From contig JADYXZ010000014.1 of NCBI GenBank assembly GCA_020853885.1, forward strand, positions 1-64,000: 64,000 nucleotides of DNA, given 5' to 3'. Position 1 is the stretch's first letter. Each line of letters starts with the position of its first letter. Under the pieces are notes generated by a model. That model worked only from the letters and a program-made list of their open reading frames with translations, did not search any database and was not told the DNA's origin. This DNA is from Bradyrhizobiaceae bacterium (GTDB lineage: Bacteria; Pseudomonadota; Alphaproteobacteria; Rhizobiales; Xanthobacteraceae). The position numbers and the translations under genes are program-made. Shown here in pieces: positions 8,359 through 16,424 of the stretch.

Positions 8359-9873
8359 ATGCAGCCCGTTCCCGGCCATAGCGAAAAATCCGATGTCAGC
8401 TTCGACGGTGGCGACCTCGATTGCGGGAACGGCCTCCTGCTCCTGATCCGCAAGCACATCGACCCGCTGCCGCGCGGCGGATTGCTGGAAATCCGCTCGA
8501 CGGAAATCTCCGTCGACGAGGACCTGCCGGCCTGGTGCCGGCTCACCGGCAACGAGCTCGTGTCGTGGACCAAGGAGGGCAAGCAGCGCAGCTTCCTCGT
8601 CTGCAAGGGCAAGCTCGAGGAGCGCACCGAGGCCAAGGCGGAAAAGGCTCCCGCAGCTTCCGTTTCGCAGAGCGAGGCGGAACAGCCGGTGCAGCGGCGC
8701 GCGACACCCATCCCTGCCCCCGCGATTCCTTCCCTCGCCGTCATGGGCATCGGCAGTTGGCCGCGGCCGCGCTGGATGGTCGAGGCCATGCACGATCATG
8801 TGCAGGGGCGGCTCGACGAGGCGGCCTTCCAGGAGACGGCGAACGACGCCGTGCGGCTCGTCGTCGCCGCACAGGAGCGTGCGGGCGTCGACATGATGAC
8901 CGACGGCGAACAGCGGCGCGACAGCTATGCGAGCTTCGTCGCGACGCGGCTCGAAGGCTGCCAGCTCGTGCCACTGATCGACCTCCTGCCGCTCGTCGAT
9001 CACCCGGAAGAGTTCGAGGCGGAATTGCGCGCGCTCGACGTGCCGGCGGGCGACGTGCGCCATCCCGGCGTGTTCGGCCGCATCCGCCGCACCAAGTCGA
9101 TCGCGACGCATGAGCTCGATTTTCTCCGCGGCGTCACGAGCAAGCCGATCAAGATCGCAATCCCGGGGCCGTATCTGCTCACGCGCACCATGTGGATCGA
9201 GTGCATCTCCGAGCAGGTCTATGCGTCGCGCGAGCAGATCGCCAGCGACATCGTGCAGGCGCTGCGCGAGGAGATCGCCGACCTCCTCGACGGCGGCGCG
9301 GCGCTGGTGCAGATCGACGAGCCGGTGCTCTCGGAGGTCGTGTTCAGCGGCGCCAAGAACAAGCGCAGCTTCATGTGCGGGGCGCTTTCGGAGTCGCTCG
9401 GCCCCGAGCACGAGCTGGGCTTCGCCAGGGAGCTCATGAATGCAGTAGTGGATGGCCTGCCGCGCGAGCGCATCGCCGTGCATGTCTGCCGCGGCAACTG
9501 GACGCCGGACGAGAGCGTGGCGCTGGCCGGCAGCTATGAGCCGCTCGTCGACACGCTCGCCGGCATGAAGGTCGGCGCGTATCTCCTGGAGATGTGCACG
9601 CCGCGCGCAGGCGAAATGGAAGTGTTGCGCCGCCTGCCGGAGGACGCGCGCATCGGCGTCGGCGTCGTGAACCAGAAGCACGCGGCCACGGAAGCCATCG
9701 AAGACGTGGCCGCGAAGATCAGGCACGCGGTCGATCTGTTCGGACGGCAGCGCGTGCTGCTGCATCCCGACTGCGGCTTCGCCACCTTCGCCGACAATCC
9801 GATCTGCTCGAACACGGCCGCCGAGGCGAAGCTCGCAGTCATCGCCCAGGCCGTCGAGCGGATGCGCAACTGA
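8359..9873 (+). CDS. TusA-like domain fused to MetE C-terminal zinc methyltransferase domain
   Basis: A 504-residue two-domain protein. Residues 10-90 are TusA-like (Cys22 in GGDLDCGNGLL, then DLPAWCRLTGNELV), a Pro/Glu/Ala linker follows, and residues 123-500 match the C-terminal half of cobalamin-independent methionine synthase (MGIGSWPRPRWM, DGEQRRDSY, IDEPVLSE). The zinc ligands of MetE are present: His375 and Cys377 (HVCRGN), Glu411 (LLEMC) and Cys472 (HPDCGF). The folate-binding N-terminal half of MetE is absent, so ordinary methionine synthesis from methyl-tetrahydropteroyl-glutamate is unlikely. Core-MetE proteins use other methyl donors. Fusion to a sulfur carrier suggests methyl transfer to or from a carrier-bound sulfur or selenium. 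Domain calls are firm; function is inferred. Confidence 0.85.
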   Translation: MQPVPGHSEKSDVSFDGGDLDCGNGLLLLIRKHIDPLPRGGLLEIRSTEISVDEDLPAWCRLTGNELVSWTKEGKQRSFLVCKGKLEERTEAKAEKAPAASVSQSEAEQPVQRRATPIPAPAIPSLAVMGIGSWPRPRWMVEAMHDHVQGRLDEAAFQETANDAVRLVVAAQERAGVDMMTDGEQRRDSYASFVATRLEGCQLVPLIDLLPLVDHPEEFEAELRALDVPAGDVRHPGVFGRIRRTKSIATHELDFLRGVTSKPIKIAIPGPYLLTRTMWIECISEQVYASREQIASDIVQALREEIADLLDGGAALVQIDEPVLSEVVFSGAKNKRSFMCGALSESLGPEHELGFARELMNAVVDGLPRERIAVHVCRGNWTPDESVALAGSYEPLVDTLAGMKVGAYLLEMCTPRAGEMEVLRRLPEDARIGVGVVNQKHAATEAIEDVAAKIRHAVDLFGRQRVLLHPDCGFATFADNPICSNTAAEAKLAVIAQAVERMRN

Positions 9874-10000
9874 GCGGCGTTTCCGGCCGTTTGCGGGGAC
9901 GGCGACGTCCGGCGTATAAAGACCCTGTCTTTCTCCGCCTCACGCGAGCCGCGCGGAATCGGAGAGACCGCCGCGGCGCGGCATGATCGGAGATTGAGCC

Positions 10001-11050
10001 ATGAACGCGCCCGTCATTCGTCTCACCAGTCTCGCGCACGGCGGCGGTTGCGGCTGCAAGCTTGCGCCCTCCGTGCTGCAGGAGTTGCTTGCCGACCAGC
10101 CCGCGGCCGCGCCCTACCGCCAGCTCCTCGTCGGCACCGAGACCGGCGACGACGCCGCGGTCTGGCAGGTCGACGACAACACCTGCATCGTGGCAACGAC
10201 GGATTTCTTCATGCCGGTCGTCGACGATCCGTTCGATTTCGGCCGCATCGCGGCGACCAACGCGATCTCCGACGTCTATGCCATGGGCGCGAGGCCGATC
10301 ATGGCGCTCGCCATCCTCGGCATGCCGCTCGACAAGATTTCCATCGAAGTGGTGCGCGAGATTTTGAAAGGCGGCGCGTCGGTCTGCGCGTCGGCGGGAA
10401 TTCCGGTCGCCGGCGGCCACTCCATCGATTCCCCCGAGCCGATCTACGGCCTCGCGGTGATCGGCGTCTGCCGGCCGGAGCAGGTGCGCCGCAATGCCGG
10501 AGCGAAGCCGGGCGACGCCGTGATCCTGACCAAGCCGATCGGCGTCGGCATCTATTCCGCCGCGATCAAGAAGGGCGAGCTCGACGGCGCGGGCTACGCC
10601 GAGATGATCGCCACCACGACGCTCCTGAACCGTATCGGCACCGAACTGTCGGCCGATCCCGACGTGCACGCCGTCACCGATGTGACCGGCTTCGGCCTGC
10701 TCGGCCACGGCCTGGAGATGGCGCGCGGATCGAACCTGTCGCTTGTCATCGAGGCGGACAAGGTCCCGCTGCTTTCGGAAGCAGCGGCGCTCGCTGAGCG
10801 CGGCTTCATCACCGGCGCCTCCAAGCGCAACTGGGCGAGCTACGGCGGTTCGGTGCGGCTGCCGGCCGGCATGCCGGACTGGCGGCGCGACCTGCTCGCC
10901 GACCCGCAAACATCGGGCGGGCTGCTGGTCGCCTGCGCGCCGGAGAAAGCTGAGGCGACGCTGAAGCGGATCGTCGCCGCGGGCTATCCCGCCGCAAAGA
11001 CCGTCGGACGCGCGGAGGCAGGCGCGCCGGAGATCAAGGTCGTCGCCTGA
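10001..11050 (+). CDS. selD: Selenide, water dikinase
   Basis: Makes selenophosphate from selenide and ATP, the selenium donor for tRNA-Sec. The 349-residue protein has the glycine-rich N-terminus with the catalytic cysteine ([11 protein letters not shown], Cys17/Cys19), an AIRS-type ATP-binding core ([32 protein letters not shown]) and the C-terminal [15 protein letters not shown] and [11 protein letters not shown] motifs. The active-site residue is cysteine, not Sec. It ends 3 nt before the convergent GcvH-like gene. selA, selB, selC and two selenoprotein genes are in the same window. Confidence 0.97.
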   Translation: MNAPVIRLTSLAHGGGCGCKLAPSVLQELLADQPAAAPYRQLLVGTETGDDAAVWQVDDNTCIVATTDFFMPVVDDPFDFGRIAATNAISDVYAMGARPIMALAILGMPLDKISIEVVREILKGGASVCASAGIPVAGGHSIDSPEPIYGLAVIGVCRPEQVRRNAGAKPGDAVILTKPIGVGIYSAAIKKGELDGAGYAEMIATTTLLNRIGTELSADPDVHAVTDVTGFGLLGHGLEMARGSNLSLVIEADKVPLLSEAAALAERGFITGASKRNWASYGGSVRLPAGMPDWRRDLLADPQTSGGLLVACAPEKAEATLKRIVAAGYPAAKTVGRAEAGAPEIKVVA

Positions 11051-11053
11051 CGG

Positions 11054-11494
11054 CTAGTTCCGTCCGCAGCCGGCGAAGGCTTCGCTCTCCATCCAGGCTT
11101 CGTAGGCGCCGGCCATGGCGTCGCCCGTAACCAATGCGGCGCGCCACGAGTCGTCGGCCGGCTTCGCGACGAGCAACCAGCCGGCGCCATAGCAGTCGTC
11201 ATTGACGAGCGCGGGATTCCTGATCGCGTCGTCGTTGACCGCGACCACCTCCCCGTCGAAAGCTGCACGTACCGATCCGACCCATTTCGCGCTCTCGACC
11301 GTCGCAAACGCCCGCCCCTTCTCGAAGCTGCGGCCGGCGCGTTTCGGCGTGAAGACCAGCACCTCACGCGCCAGCGCGACGCCGATGATCGTCATGCCCG
11401 CGCGCAGCAAGCCTCCTTCCACCGGCGCGTACCAGGTGTGATGCGGCACGTCGTAGAAGAGATGATCGGGAAACTCGCAGCCACGCACTTTCAC
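11054..11494 (-). CDS. GcvH-like lipoyl carrier protein (LbpA-like)
   Basis: A 146-residue protein with the glycine-cleavage H-protein fold. The lipoyl attachment lysine is in FATVESAKWVGSV (Lys70), preceded by FEKG and followed by GEVVAVND and GAGWLLVA. It is not in a gcvTP context. Instead it is the last gene of a minus-strand run after a lipoate-protein ligase and a DsrE-like protein. In the sHdr sulfur-oxidation pathway a GcvH-like lipoate-binding protein (LbpA) with a dedicated ligase plays this part; no hdr genes are seen here. Lipoyl carrier identity is strong, pathway is inferred. Confidence 0.85.
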   Translation of the reverse strand: MKVRGCEFPDHLFYDVPHHTWYAPVEGGLLRAGMTIIGVALAREVLVFTPKRAGRSFEKGRAFATVESAKWVGSVRAAFDGEVVAVNDDAIRNPALVNDDCYGAGWLLVAKPADDSWRAALVTGDAMAGAYEAWMESEAFAGCGRN

Positions 11495-11507
11495 CGCGCT
11501 TGTCCCC

Positions 11508-11885
11508 TCAGTACGTCAGCACGCGGCATTCGCCGTCCATGATGTTCTGGATCATGGTGGCGGCGCCCATCATGCCGCGGCATTCGGGGATCAGGTCGGC
11601 CTCGGTGATGTCGAGGAGATCGAGATTGGCCGGACAGGCCCAGAAGCGGGCGCCCTGATCGTTTGCCTCCTTGATCCAGTCATAGACCGTGCGCGGATGG
11701 CCGGACTTCACGTGCAGCTTTTCGGCGACGCCTTTGACCATCAGTCGGCCGGCCGACGCCGTGCAGATGACGTCGACCTCGTAGTCCATCGCGGCGGCGA
11801 CGGCCGCATGATAGAAGGGCGCGCCGAGCTCTTCCGCATTGCGCGGATCGGTGTTGACGAGCACGATCAGAAGGCGCCGGGTCAC
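11508..11885 (-). CDS. DsrE-family protein
   Basis: A 125-residue DsrE/DsrF-like protein, start GTG at 11885 (GTGACCCGGCGCC), overlapping the ligase stop by 4 nt (GTGA). Beginning VTRRLLIVLVNTDPRN, it has the family's alternating strands and helices, and cysteines in VICTASAG, FWACPANLD, PECRGM and a C-terminal GECRVLTY. It sits between the lipoate ligase and the lipoyl carrier, 13 nt from the latter. Likely a persulfide or selenide carrier acting with the lipoyl protein. Confidence 0.82.
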   Translation of the reverse strand: MTRRLLIVLVNTDPRNAEELGAPFYHAAVAAAMDYEVDVICTASAGRLMVKGVAEKLHVKSGHPRTVYDWIKEANDQGARFWACPANLDLLDITEADLIPECRGMMGAATMIQNIMDGECRVLTY

Positions 11886-12679
11886 GGCCGGAAATCCTGC
11901 GCGAAAGCGGAAAGCCGCGGGCGAGCGGCGGCGGAAGCTTCCGCCGCCTCGCCGCCTTCGACGAATGCGTCGGAGCCGATCTCCTCCGCGAGAAGCTCGG
12001 CGGCGAGGCCGAGCTCTTCCGCCGTTGCGGCACTCCGTTCGAGCGGACGCCGGAAGGAGCCGGATATTCCGGCTGCCAGCGCGTCCATGACCTCCCCCAC
12101 GTCCGGCACGCGGCCGAGCACCCCCTTCAGCGTCGTCAGCCGTTCGCGCAGATCGGCAGCAGGAAGCGCCAGCACGTCCGCCATTTCCTCGAAATCGGCG
12201 TCGATCAGCACAGTGCCCTGATGGATCAGGCTCGATCCCTCGAAACATCCGCTCGCGCCGGACACTTTTCTTCCATCGATCTCGATCTCGTTTGCGGGCC
12301 GGAAGCGCGCCGCAAGCCCCAGTTGCGACAGCCCCGCCGCGACCGCGCCGCAGATTTTTGCCGCCGCTTCGTCGAGCGCCCCGAGGCTCTTGCGGGACAT
12401 CAGGAGATCCCAGGCAAGGACCCCCGGCGCCATATAGACGGCACCCCCGCCGGTGACGCGGCGTGCGAGCGCGACGCCCCGCCTGCGGCAACGGTCGAGA
12501 TCAACCGCCTGCGCCAGCGCCTGATGGCGTCCGATCAGCACGCACTTCGGATACACATGAAAACGAAGCGTGTCTGGAATCTGTCCCGTGCGATGCAGTT
12601 CCGCAAGCGCCGCCGTCATCGCGACGTTCCAGCGGGCCGCCCTGAGGCCGGTTTCGATCAGCCGCAACGGCGAGCTCAT
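11882..12679 (-). CDS. Lipoate-protein ligase-like protein (BPL/LplA family)
   Basis: A 265-residue member of the LplA/LipB/BirA family, attaching lipoate or octanoate to a lysine. It has RRVTGGGAVY (the RRxxGGGxV substrate loop), the catalytic-lysine region EIDGRKVSGASG, and HQGTVLID. The start at 12679 (MSSPLRLIE) overlaps the preceding gene's stop by 4 nt; a longer upstream start would lie inside that gene. Being two genes upstream of the GcvH-like carrier, it is probably the dedicated ligase for that protein, as sLpl is for LbpA in sHdr clusters. Confidence 0.85.
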   Translation of the reverse strand: MSSPLRLIETGLRAARWNVAMTAALAELHRTGQIPDTLRFHVYPKCVLIGRHQALAQAVDLDRCRRRGVALARRVTGGGAVYMAPGVLAWDLLMSRKSLGALDEAAAKICGAVAAGLSQLGLAARFRPANEIEIDGRKVSGASGCFEGSSLIHQGTVLIDADFEEMADVLALPAADLRERLTTLKGVLGRVPDVGEVMDALAAGISGSFRRPLERSAATAEELGLAAELLAEEIGSDAFVEGGEAAEASAAARPRLSAFAQDFRP

Positions 12680-13104
12680 TGTGCCTGCGCCTCTTCCACC
12701 TTCATCCTGCGGCCCCACCTGTCGAAGAAATGACCTTCGTTGATGACAAGGCGGTCTTCGATGATGCGCTTTTCCAGATCACGCAGCGCGGCGCGCGCTT
12801 TCGCGTCCTCCACCGGGCCGCCATGATCGTCGGCGACCGGAACGAATACGACCCCATCCCACTTCACGCCGGCGCCGCGCACCAGCGCATTGAAGGCGAG
12901 CCAATCGAGTTCGTCTCCAACGACATGCATGTAGGTCGAGCGAAGCGGCAGGACTTCGAGGCCGCCGATCGAGACCAGCACCACCAGCGCCGTGAAGCCT
13001 CTCGTCCGTGCAAATTCGTGAACGATCCAGTCGTCGAACTGATTGATGTCGCGGCCGGATTCAGGTGACTTCGACAAGCGGCAACTCCACCACTTCGCGT
13101 CCAA
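12676..13104 (-). CDS. Hypothetical protein, selB-downstream
   Basis: A protein of up to 142 residues that I do not recognise. It contains FTALVVLVSIGGLEVLPLRS, a hydrophobic strand, and ends in a charged KVEEAQAQ. The ATG at 13104 would overlap the preceding gene by 44 nt; a TTG at 13077 (LSKSPESGRD) gives a 17-nt overlap and is a plausible alternative. Its stop overlaps the ligase start (ATGA), so it is part of the same transcript. No membrane helix or catalytic motif is evident. Confidence 0.65.
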   Translation of the reverse strand: MDAKWWSCRLSKSPESGRDINQFDDWIVHEFARTRGFTALVVLVSIGGLEVLPLRSTYMHVVGDELDWLAFNALVRGAGVKWDGVVFVPVADDHGGPVEDAKARAALRDLEKRIIEDRLVINEGHFFDRWGRRMKVEEAQAQ

Positions 13105-13528
13105 GCAGACTCAGGAACTGCACCTTGCGCGCTTCGGCAAACCATTGTTCGAATGCCGACAGTTCATGATCGACCTTCTCGATCTTCGGCGTATCGGCCT
13201 CCTGCGCGGTGGCCTCCCACGATGCGACGATCACCGGCAGGAACCGTTCCACCACCTGCTTCTGCGATTCGCTTGCTCCGCTCCAATCGAGTTCGCGCAG
13301 GAACGCCGCCGATCCATTCGCGACCGCTTCTGCTTCGTCCTTCGCGCCGCCCACCGCCGCCACGATCGAGCGCATGAGATTGAGCCGGCGGAAGGCAAAG
13401 GCCCGCTCTTCTTCAAGCTCGCGAAAGCGCTTCACCGCCTCGCGACGAAAGACCTCTTCGGCGGCACTCGCCGCGCGCGCCGTCGTTTCAAGCCGGTCGA
13501 GATACTCGGCAAGCAGTTGTGCAGTCAT
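13061..13528 (-). CDS. Hypothetical helical protein starting at the selB stop
   Basis: A 155-residue, mostly alpha-helical protein rich in Glu, Arg and Ala (LEELEEE-like segments around residues 28-45), not recognised. Its ATG at 13528 overlaps the last codon of the selB reading frame (ATGA, stop at 13525-13527) and is preceded by AAGGAGCGGTCC. It lies just 3' of selC. It may be a small coiled-coil partner protein; no enzyme motif is seen. Confidence 0.7.
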   Translation of the reverse strand: MTAQLLAEYLDRLETTARAASAAEEVFRREAVKRFRELEEERAFAFRRLNLMRSIVAAVGGAKDEAEAVANGSAAFLRELDWSGASESQKQVVERFLPVIVASWEATAQEADTPKIEKVDHELSAFEQWFAEARKVQFLSLLGREVVELPLVEVT

Positions 13529-15627
13529 GGACCGCTCCTTCGGAATTTTGGCGGAAGAGAGTGGGAGTCGAACCCACCAAGGACCGTCTGACGGCCCCTC
13601 CCGGATTTGAAGTCCGGACGCCCCACCGGGGACGATGCTCTTCCAGAAACTTGCGCACCCGCATCCGCGCCAGGATCGGGGTGCGGGCTTGGCACCTCGC
13701 TCGCCGGACGGCGGAAAAGGTCGAGGCGATTCTTGTTGATGCGCCGCAGATCGCCGCGCCGCATGGTGACGCCGTGGCGATCGAAGAACTCCAGAATCTG
13801 GATCGCCACTTTCCGTCCGTTGTCGAGGCGATCGCGGAATTCGGCAGCCGAGAACTGGCCATCGGGCGCGTCCGTCGCGAGCGAGCTCGAAATCTCCACC
13901 ATTTCAGCCACGGTTTCGCGCAGGAAAAAGTGGTCGTGCGCCACTTCGTCGACCTTTCCCATTCGGCCTAACAGCTTGAAAATGCGCCGTAAATCACCCT
14001 CGCGCACGCGTGTGAGATCCGCAATGTCGCGTACACGCGGCGGGCGGAAGCGATCGGCGCCGCCGATGAGCGGGCGCACCTTCTTCCACAACGCGTCATC
14101 CTGCGCAGTGAGGCGCACCTCGTGGCTCGGCAGGCGGATCCATGCGCCGTCGAGCACGATATCCTTGGCGCGGGCCAAACCCTGCAGCAAGGCCGCGAAC
14201 GCCGGTGCAGGCAACCGCGGGGTGAGCAACAAGCGCAGCTTTTCCAGCCCGATGCCCGCAAGATCCGGGTTCTCGGCGTGAAATTTTTCCAGAGCCGCCA
14301 GCACGCCGCGCTTCAGGCGCAGCCAGTTCGCCGGAGACAGCGCGAGGTCACCCTTCGAGGTCGCGAGCCGGATGAGGCCCATCCGCTCGACGAGCGCCTC
14401 TTCGTCGGCCGATGACATGGCGCGGTCGCGGATGAAGGCGGAAAAGTCGACGTAGCCGGGCGCGCGATCGAGCACCGCGGCAAGCGCGCGCTCGGGGTCG
14501 GCGATCGCATAAGCTTCGATCTGCGCGATGCGCTCCGGCGTGCGGCGCTTTCGCGCCGGCGCGCGCAGGTCGAGAAAGCGGCCGCCGCCGATCGTCCGCT
14601 GCGCGCTGGTGTCGCGCAGCACGAAGCGGTCGCCGGCCGCGGCCGCAATCGGGCGCTCGAGCACGAGCTGAACAAAGGCTTCTCCGCCGGACGGTACGGG
14701 ATCGCCGAGCAAGACGATCCGCGCCCCGACTTCGGTTGCCGCATGGTGCAGGCGCACCGGCATCCATTGCGCGAGGGGTCTGGATTCGGACTTCAGCACC
14801 CGCACCGTCGCGTCGATGCGATCCGTGGGCGCATGCAGCACCGGGTCGAGCACCATGTCGCCGCGGGAGATCGCTTCCTTCGTGACGCCATCGCCCGCGA
14901 GATTGAGCGCGCAGCGATCGCCGGCACGCCCGACTTCCGACGCGCGGTTCTGCGCGTGGATCGCGCGCACGCGCGCCGGCAGATCCGAAGGGCTCACGAG
15001 CACCTGATCGCCCACGGCAACCGTGCCCGAGAGCACCGTGCCCGTGACCACCGTGCCGGTGCCTTGCAGCGTGAAGGAACGGTCCACGGCCAGCCGGAAG
15101 CGGCCGGCAGCCGAGCGGCGGCCGAGCATGCTCGCGGCCTCGAACAGCCGTTCGCGCAGGGTGTCGATTCCCTCCCCGGTCTGGTTCGATACCGCGACGA
15201 GCTCTGCGTCGCGCAGGCCCGTTGCCGCGAGCGCGTTCGAGATTTCGGCGCGGACCTCGGCGAGGCGTTCGGGGCTTGCGAGGTCGGCCTTGGTGATGGC
15301 GACGACACCGTGCTCGATACCGAGGAGATCGACGATGGCGAGATGCTCCACGGTCTGCGGCATCACGCCGTCGTCGGCGGCGACCACGAGCAGCACGAAG
15401 TCGATGCCGGAGGCACCCGCCAGCATCGTGTGCACGAAACGCTCGTGGCCCGGCACGTCGATGAAGCCGAGGATGGAACCGTCCGGCGCCGGCAGATAGG
15501 CGAAGCCGAGCTCAATGGAGATGCCGCGCGACTTCTCTTCCTTGAGGCGGTCGGTATCGACGCCCGTCAGCGCCCGCACCAGCGAGGTCTTGCCGTGATC
15601 GATGTGGCCCGCGGTCCCGACAATCAT
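13525..15627 (-). CDS. selB: Selenocysteine-specific elongation factor
   Basis: Delivers Sec-tRNA-Sec to UGA codons next to a SECIS hairpin. The N-terminal EF-Tu-like GTPase has GHIDHGKTS (residues 7-15), DVPGH and ITKAD; beta-barrel domains follow, then the C-terminal winged-helix SECIS-binding domain (about residues 430-650). The start MIVGTAGHIDHG at 15627 overlaps the Sel1-repeat gene stop by 4 nt. No stop occurs before selC, so the frame runs through the whole tRNA gene (its last 45 residues or so are antisense-free readthrough of selC) and ends at 13525, giving 700 residues, longer than the usual 610-680. The true protein end may be as read or may be limited by processing of selC. Confidence 0.93.
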   Translation of the reverse strand: MIVGTAGHIDHGKTSLVRALTGVDTDRLKEEKSRGISIELGFAYLPAPDGSILGFIDVPGHERFVHTMLAGASGIDFVLLVVAADDGVMPQTVEHLAIVDLLGIEHGVVAITKADLASPERLAEVRAEISNALAATGLRDAELVAVSNQTGEGIDTLRERLFEAASMLGRRSAAGRFRLAVDRSFTLQGTGTVVTGTVLSGTVAVGDQVLVSPSDLPARVRAIHAQNRASEVGRAGDRCALNLAGDGVTKEAISRGDMVLDPVLHAPTDRIDATVRVLKSESRPLAQWMPVRLHHAATEVGARIVLLGDPVPSGGEAFVQLVLERPIAAAAGDRFVLRDTSAQRTIGGGRFLDLRAPARKRRTPERIAQIEAYAIADPERALAAVLDRAPGYVDFSAFIRDRAMSSADEEALVERMGLIRLATSKGDLALSPANWLRLKRGVLAALEKFHAENPDLAGIGLEKLRLLLTPRLPAPAFAALLQGLARAKDIVLDGAWIRLPSHEVRLTAQDDALWKKVRPLIGGADRFRPPRVRDIADLTRVREGDLRRIFKLLGRMGKVDEVAHDHFFLRETVAEMVEISSSLATDAPDGQFSAAEFRDRLDNGRKVAIQILEFFDRHGVTMRRGDLRRINKNRLDLFRRPASEVPSPHPDPGADAGAQVSGRASSPVGRPDFKSGRGRQTVLGGFDSHSLPPKFRRSGP
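13549..13644 (-). tRNA. selC: tRNA-Sec (anticodon UCA)
   Basis: A 96-nt selenocysteine tRNA including encoded CCA. It has the GGAAGAG acceptor strand pairing with CTCTTCC, an anticodon loop CTTCAAA (anticodon TCA) on a CCGGA/TCCGG stem, a long variable arm and the T-arm GTGGG-TTCGACT-CCCAC. Seven acceptor pairs are Watson-Crick; the eighth position is C opposite U. It is embedded in the 3' part of the selB reading frame. The last 30 nt recur at 27486-27515. Confidence 0.97.
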
Positions 15628-16424
15628 GACACGGGCTCCGCAAGCGGCGCTGCGGCCAGCCGTTCGGCGCGTACAATCTCGGACTCCGTCATTGACGTGC
15701 GCACGGCTGCAAGGAACGGCGCCGCAAGCTGGCTGCCGCCCTGCTGCCCGCGCAAAAGCCATAGGAGCGCGGCCACCGGATCACGCGGCACGCCTGCGCC
15801 GAGGTGATAGGCAGCACCCAGCATGGCCTGCCCGTCGGCATCGCCGCGTGCTGCGGCCTTATCCCACCAGCGCGCCGCTTCCGCTGCGTCGCGCTCGACG
15901 CCGAGCGCGTTGTGAAAGATCATGCCGAGCCGTGTCATGGATGCGGCGATGCCCTGCGCGGCCGCCGCTTCCGCCCAGCGTCGCGCCTCCGCGTAATCCG
16001 GCGGGATCATCTCGCCTTCGAGCAGCATCCAGGAAAGCATGTCCTGCGCCGGCGCATCGCCCGCCTCAGCGGCAGCGCGATAGAGATCGGCGGCGCGGAC
16101 GGGATCGGGCTCGACGCCCTCGCCCTTGAAATAGACCGCGGCGAGGTTGCGGCTCCCGACCGGATCGCCGGCCTCGGCCGCGAGCGCGAGCCACTTCAGA
16201 GCGAGCGCCGGGTCGCGCTCGACGCCAAGGCCCTCGGCGAAGCAGGCACCGACGTTATTCTGTGCGCGCGCGACACCTTCATGCGCGAGCGGCCCCCAGA
16301 TGGACAGCGCCGTGTCGTAGTCGTTCTTCTGCGCCGCCTCGAAGGCAGCGGCCATCATCTCGGCAACGGACTTCTCGTCGCGAGTCTCGCGCTTGCGGAC
16401 GGCAAGACGATCGAGCCAGCCCAT
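15624..16424 (-). CDS. Sel1-like repeat (TPR-type) protein
   Basis: A 266-residue protein made of Sel1-like helical repeats, recognisable as A.A...LG..Y..G.GV..D...A..W...AA..GD units (for example NNVGACFAEGLGVERDPALALKWLALAAEAG). These repeats mediate protein-protein contacts. It lies between selA and selB with 4-nt overlaps at both ends, so it is translated as part of the Sec operon. ATG at 16424 and GTG at 16427 are both possible starts; the ATG has better spacing to GGAG. No signal peptide is seen, so it is cytoplasmic. Its function in Sec synthesis or formate dehydrogenase assembly is unknown. Confidence 0.85.
   Translation of the reverse strand: MGWLDRLAVRKRETRDEKSVAEMMAAAFEAAQKNDYDTALSIWGPLAHEGVARAQNNVGACFAEGLGVERDPALALKWLALAAEAGDPVGSRNLAAVYFKGEGVEPDPVRAADLYRAAAEAGDAPAQDMLSWMLLEGEMIPPDYAEARRWAEAAAAQGIAASMTRLGMIFHNALGVERDAAEAARWWDKAAARGDADGQAMLGAAYHLGAGVPRDPVAALLWLLRGQQGGSQLAAPFLAAVRTSMTESEIVRAERLAAAPLAEPVS

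Noticed and set aside
6793-9765. Very long minus-strand open frame (990 codons) opposite the 526-residue and TusA/MetE genes
   Set aside because: Antisense shadow caused by high GC codon usage; no recognisable motif, while the plus strand encodes conserved domains.
8359-9873. Ordinary cobalamin-independent methionine synthase
   Set aside because: Lacks the N-terminal half of MetE and has a TusA-like domain instead.
11054-11494. Glycine cleavage system H protein
   Set aside because: No gcvT, gcvP or glycine genes nearby; neighbours are a lipoate ligase and DsrE as in LbpA clusters.
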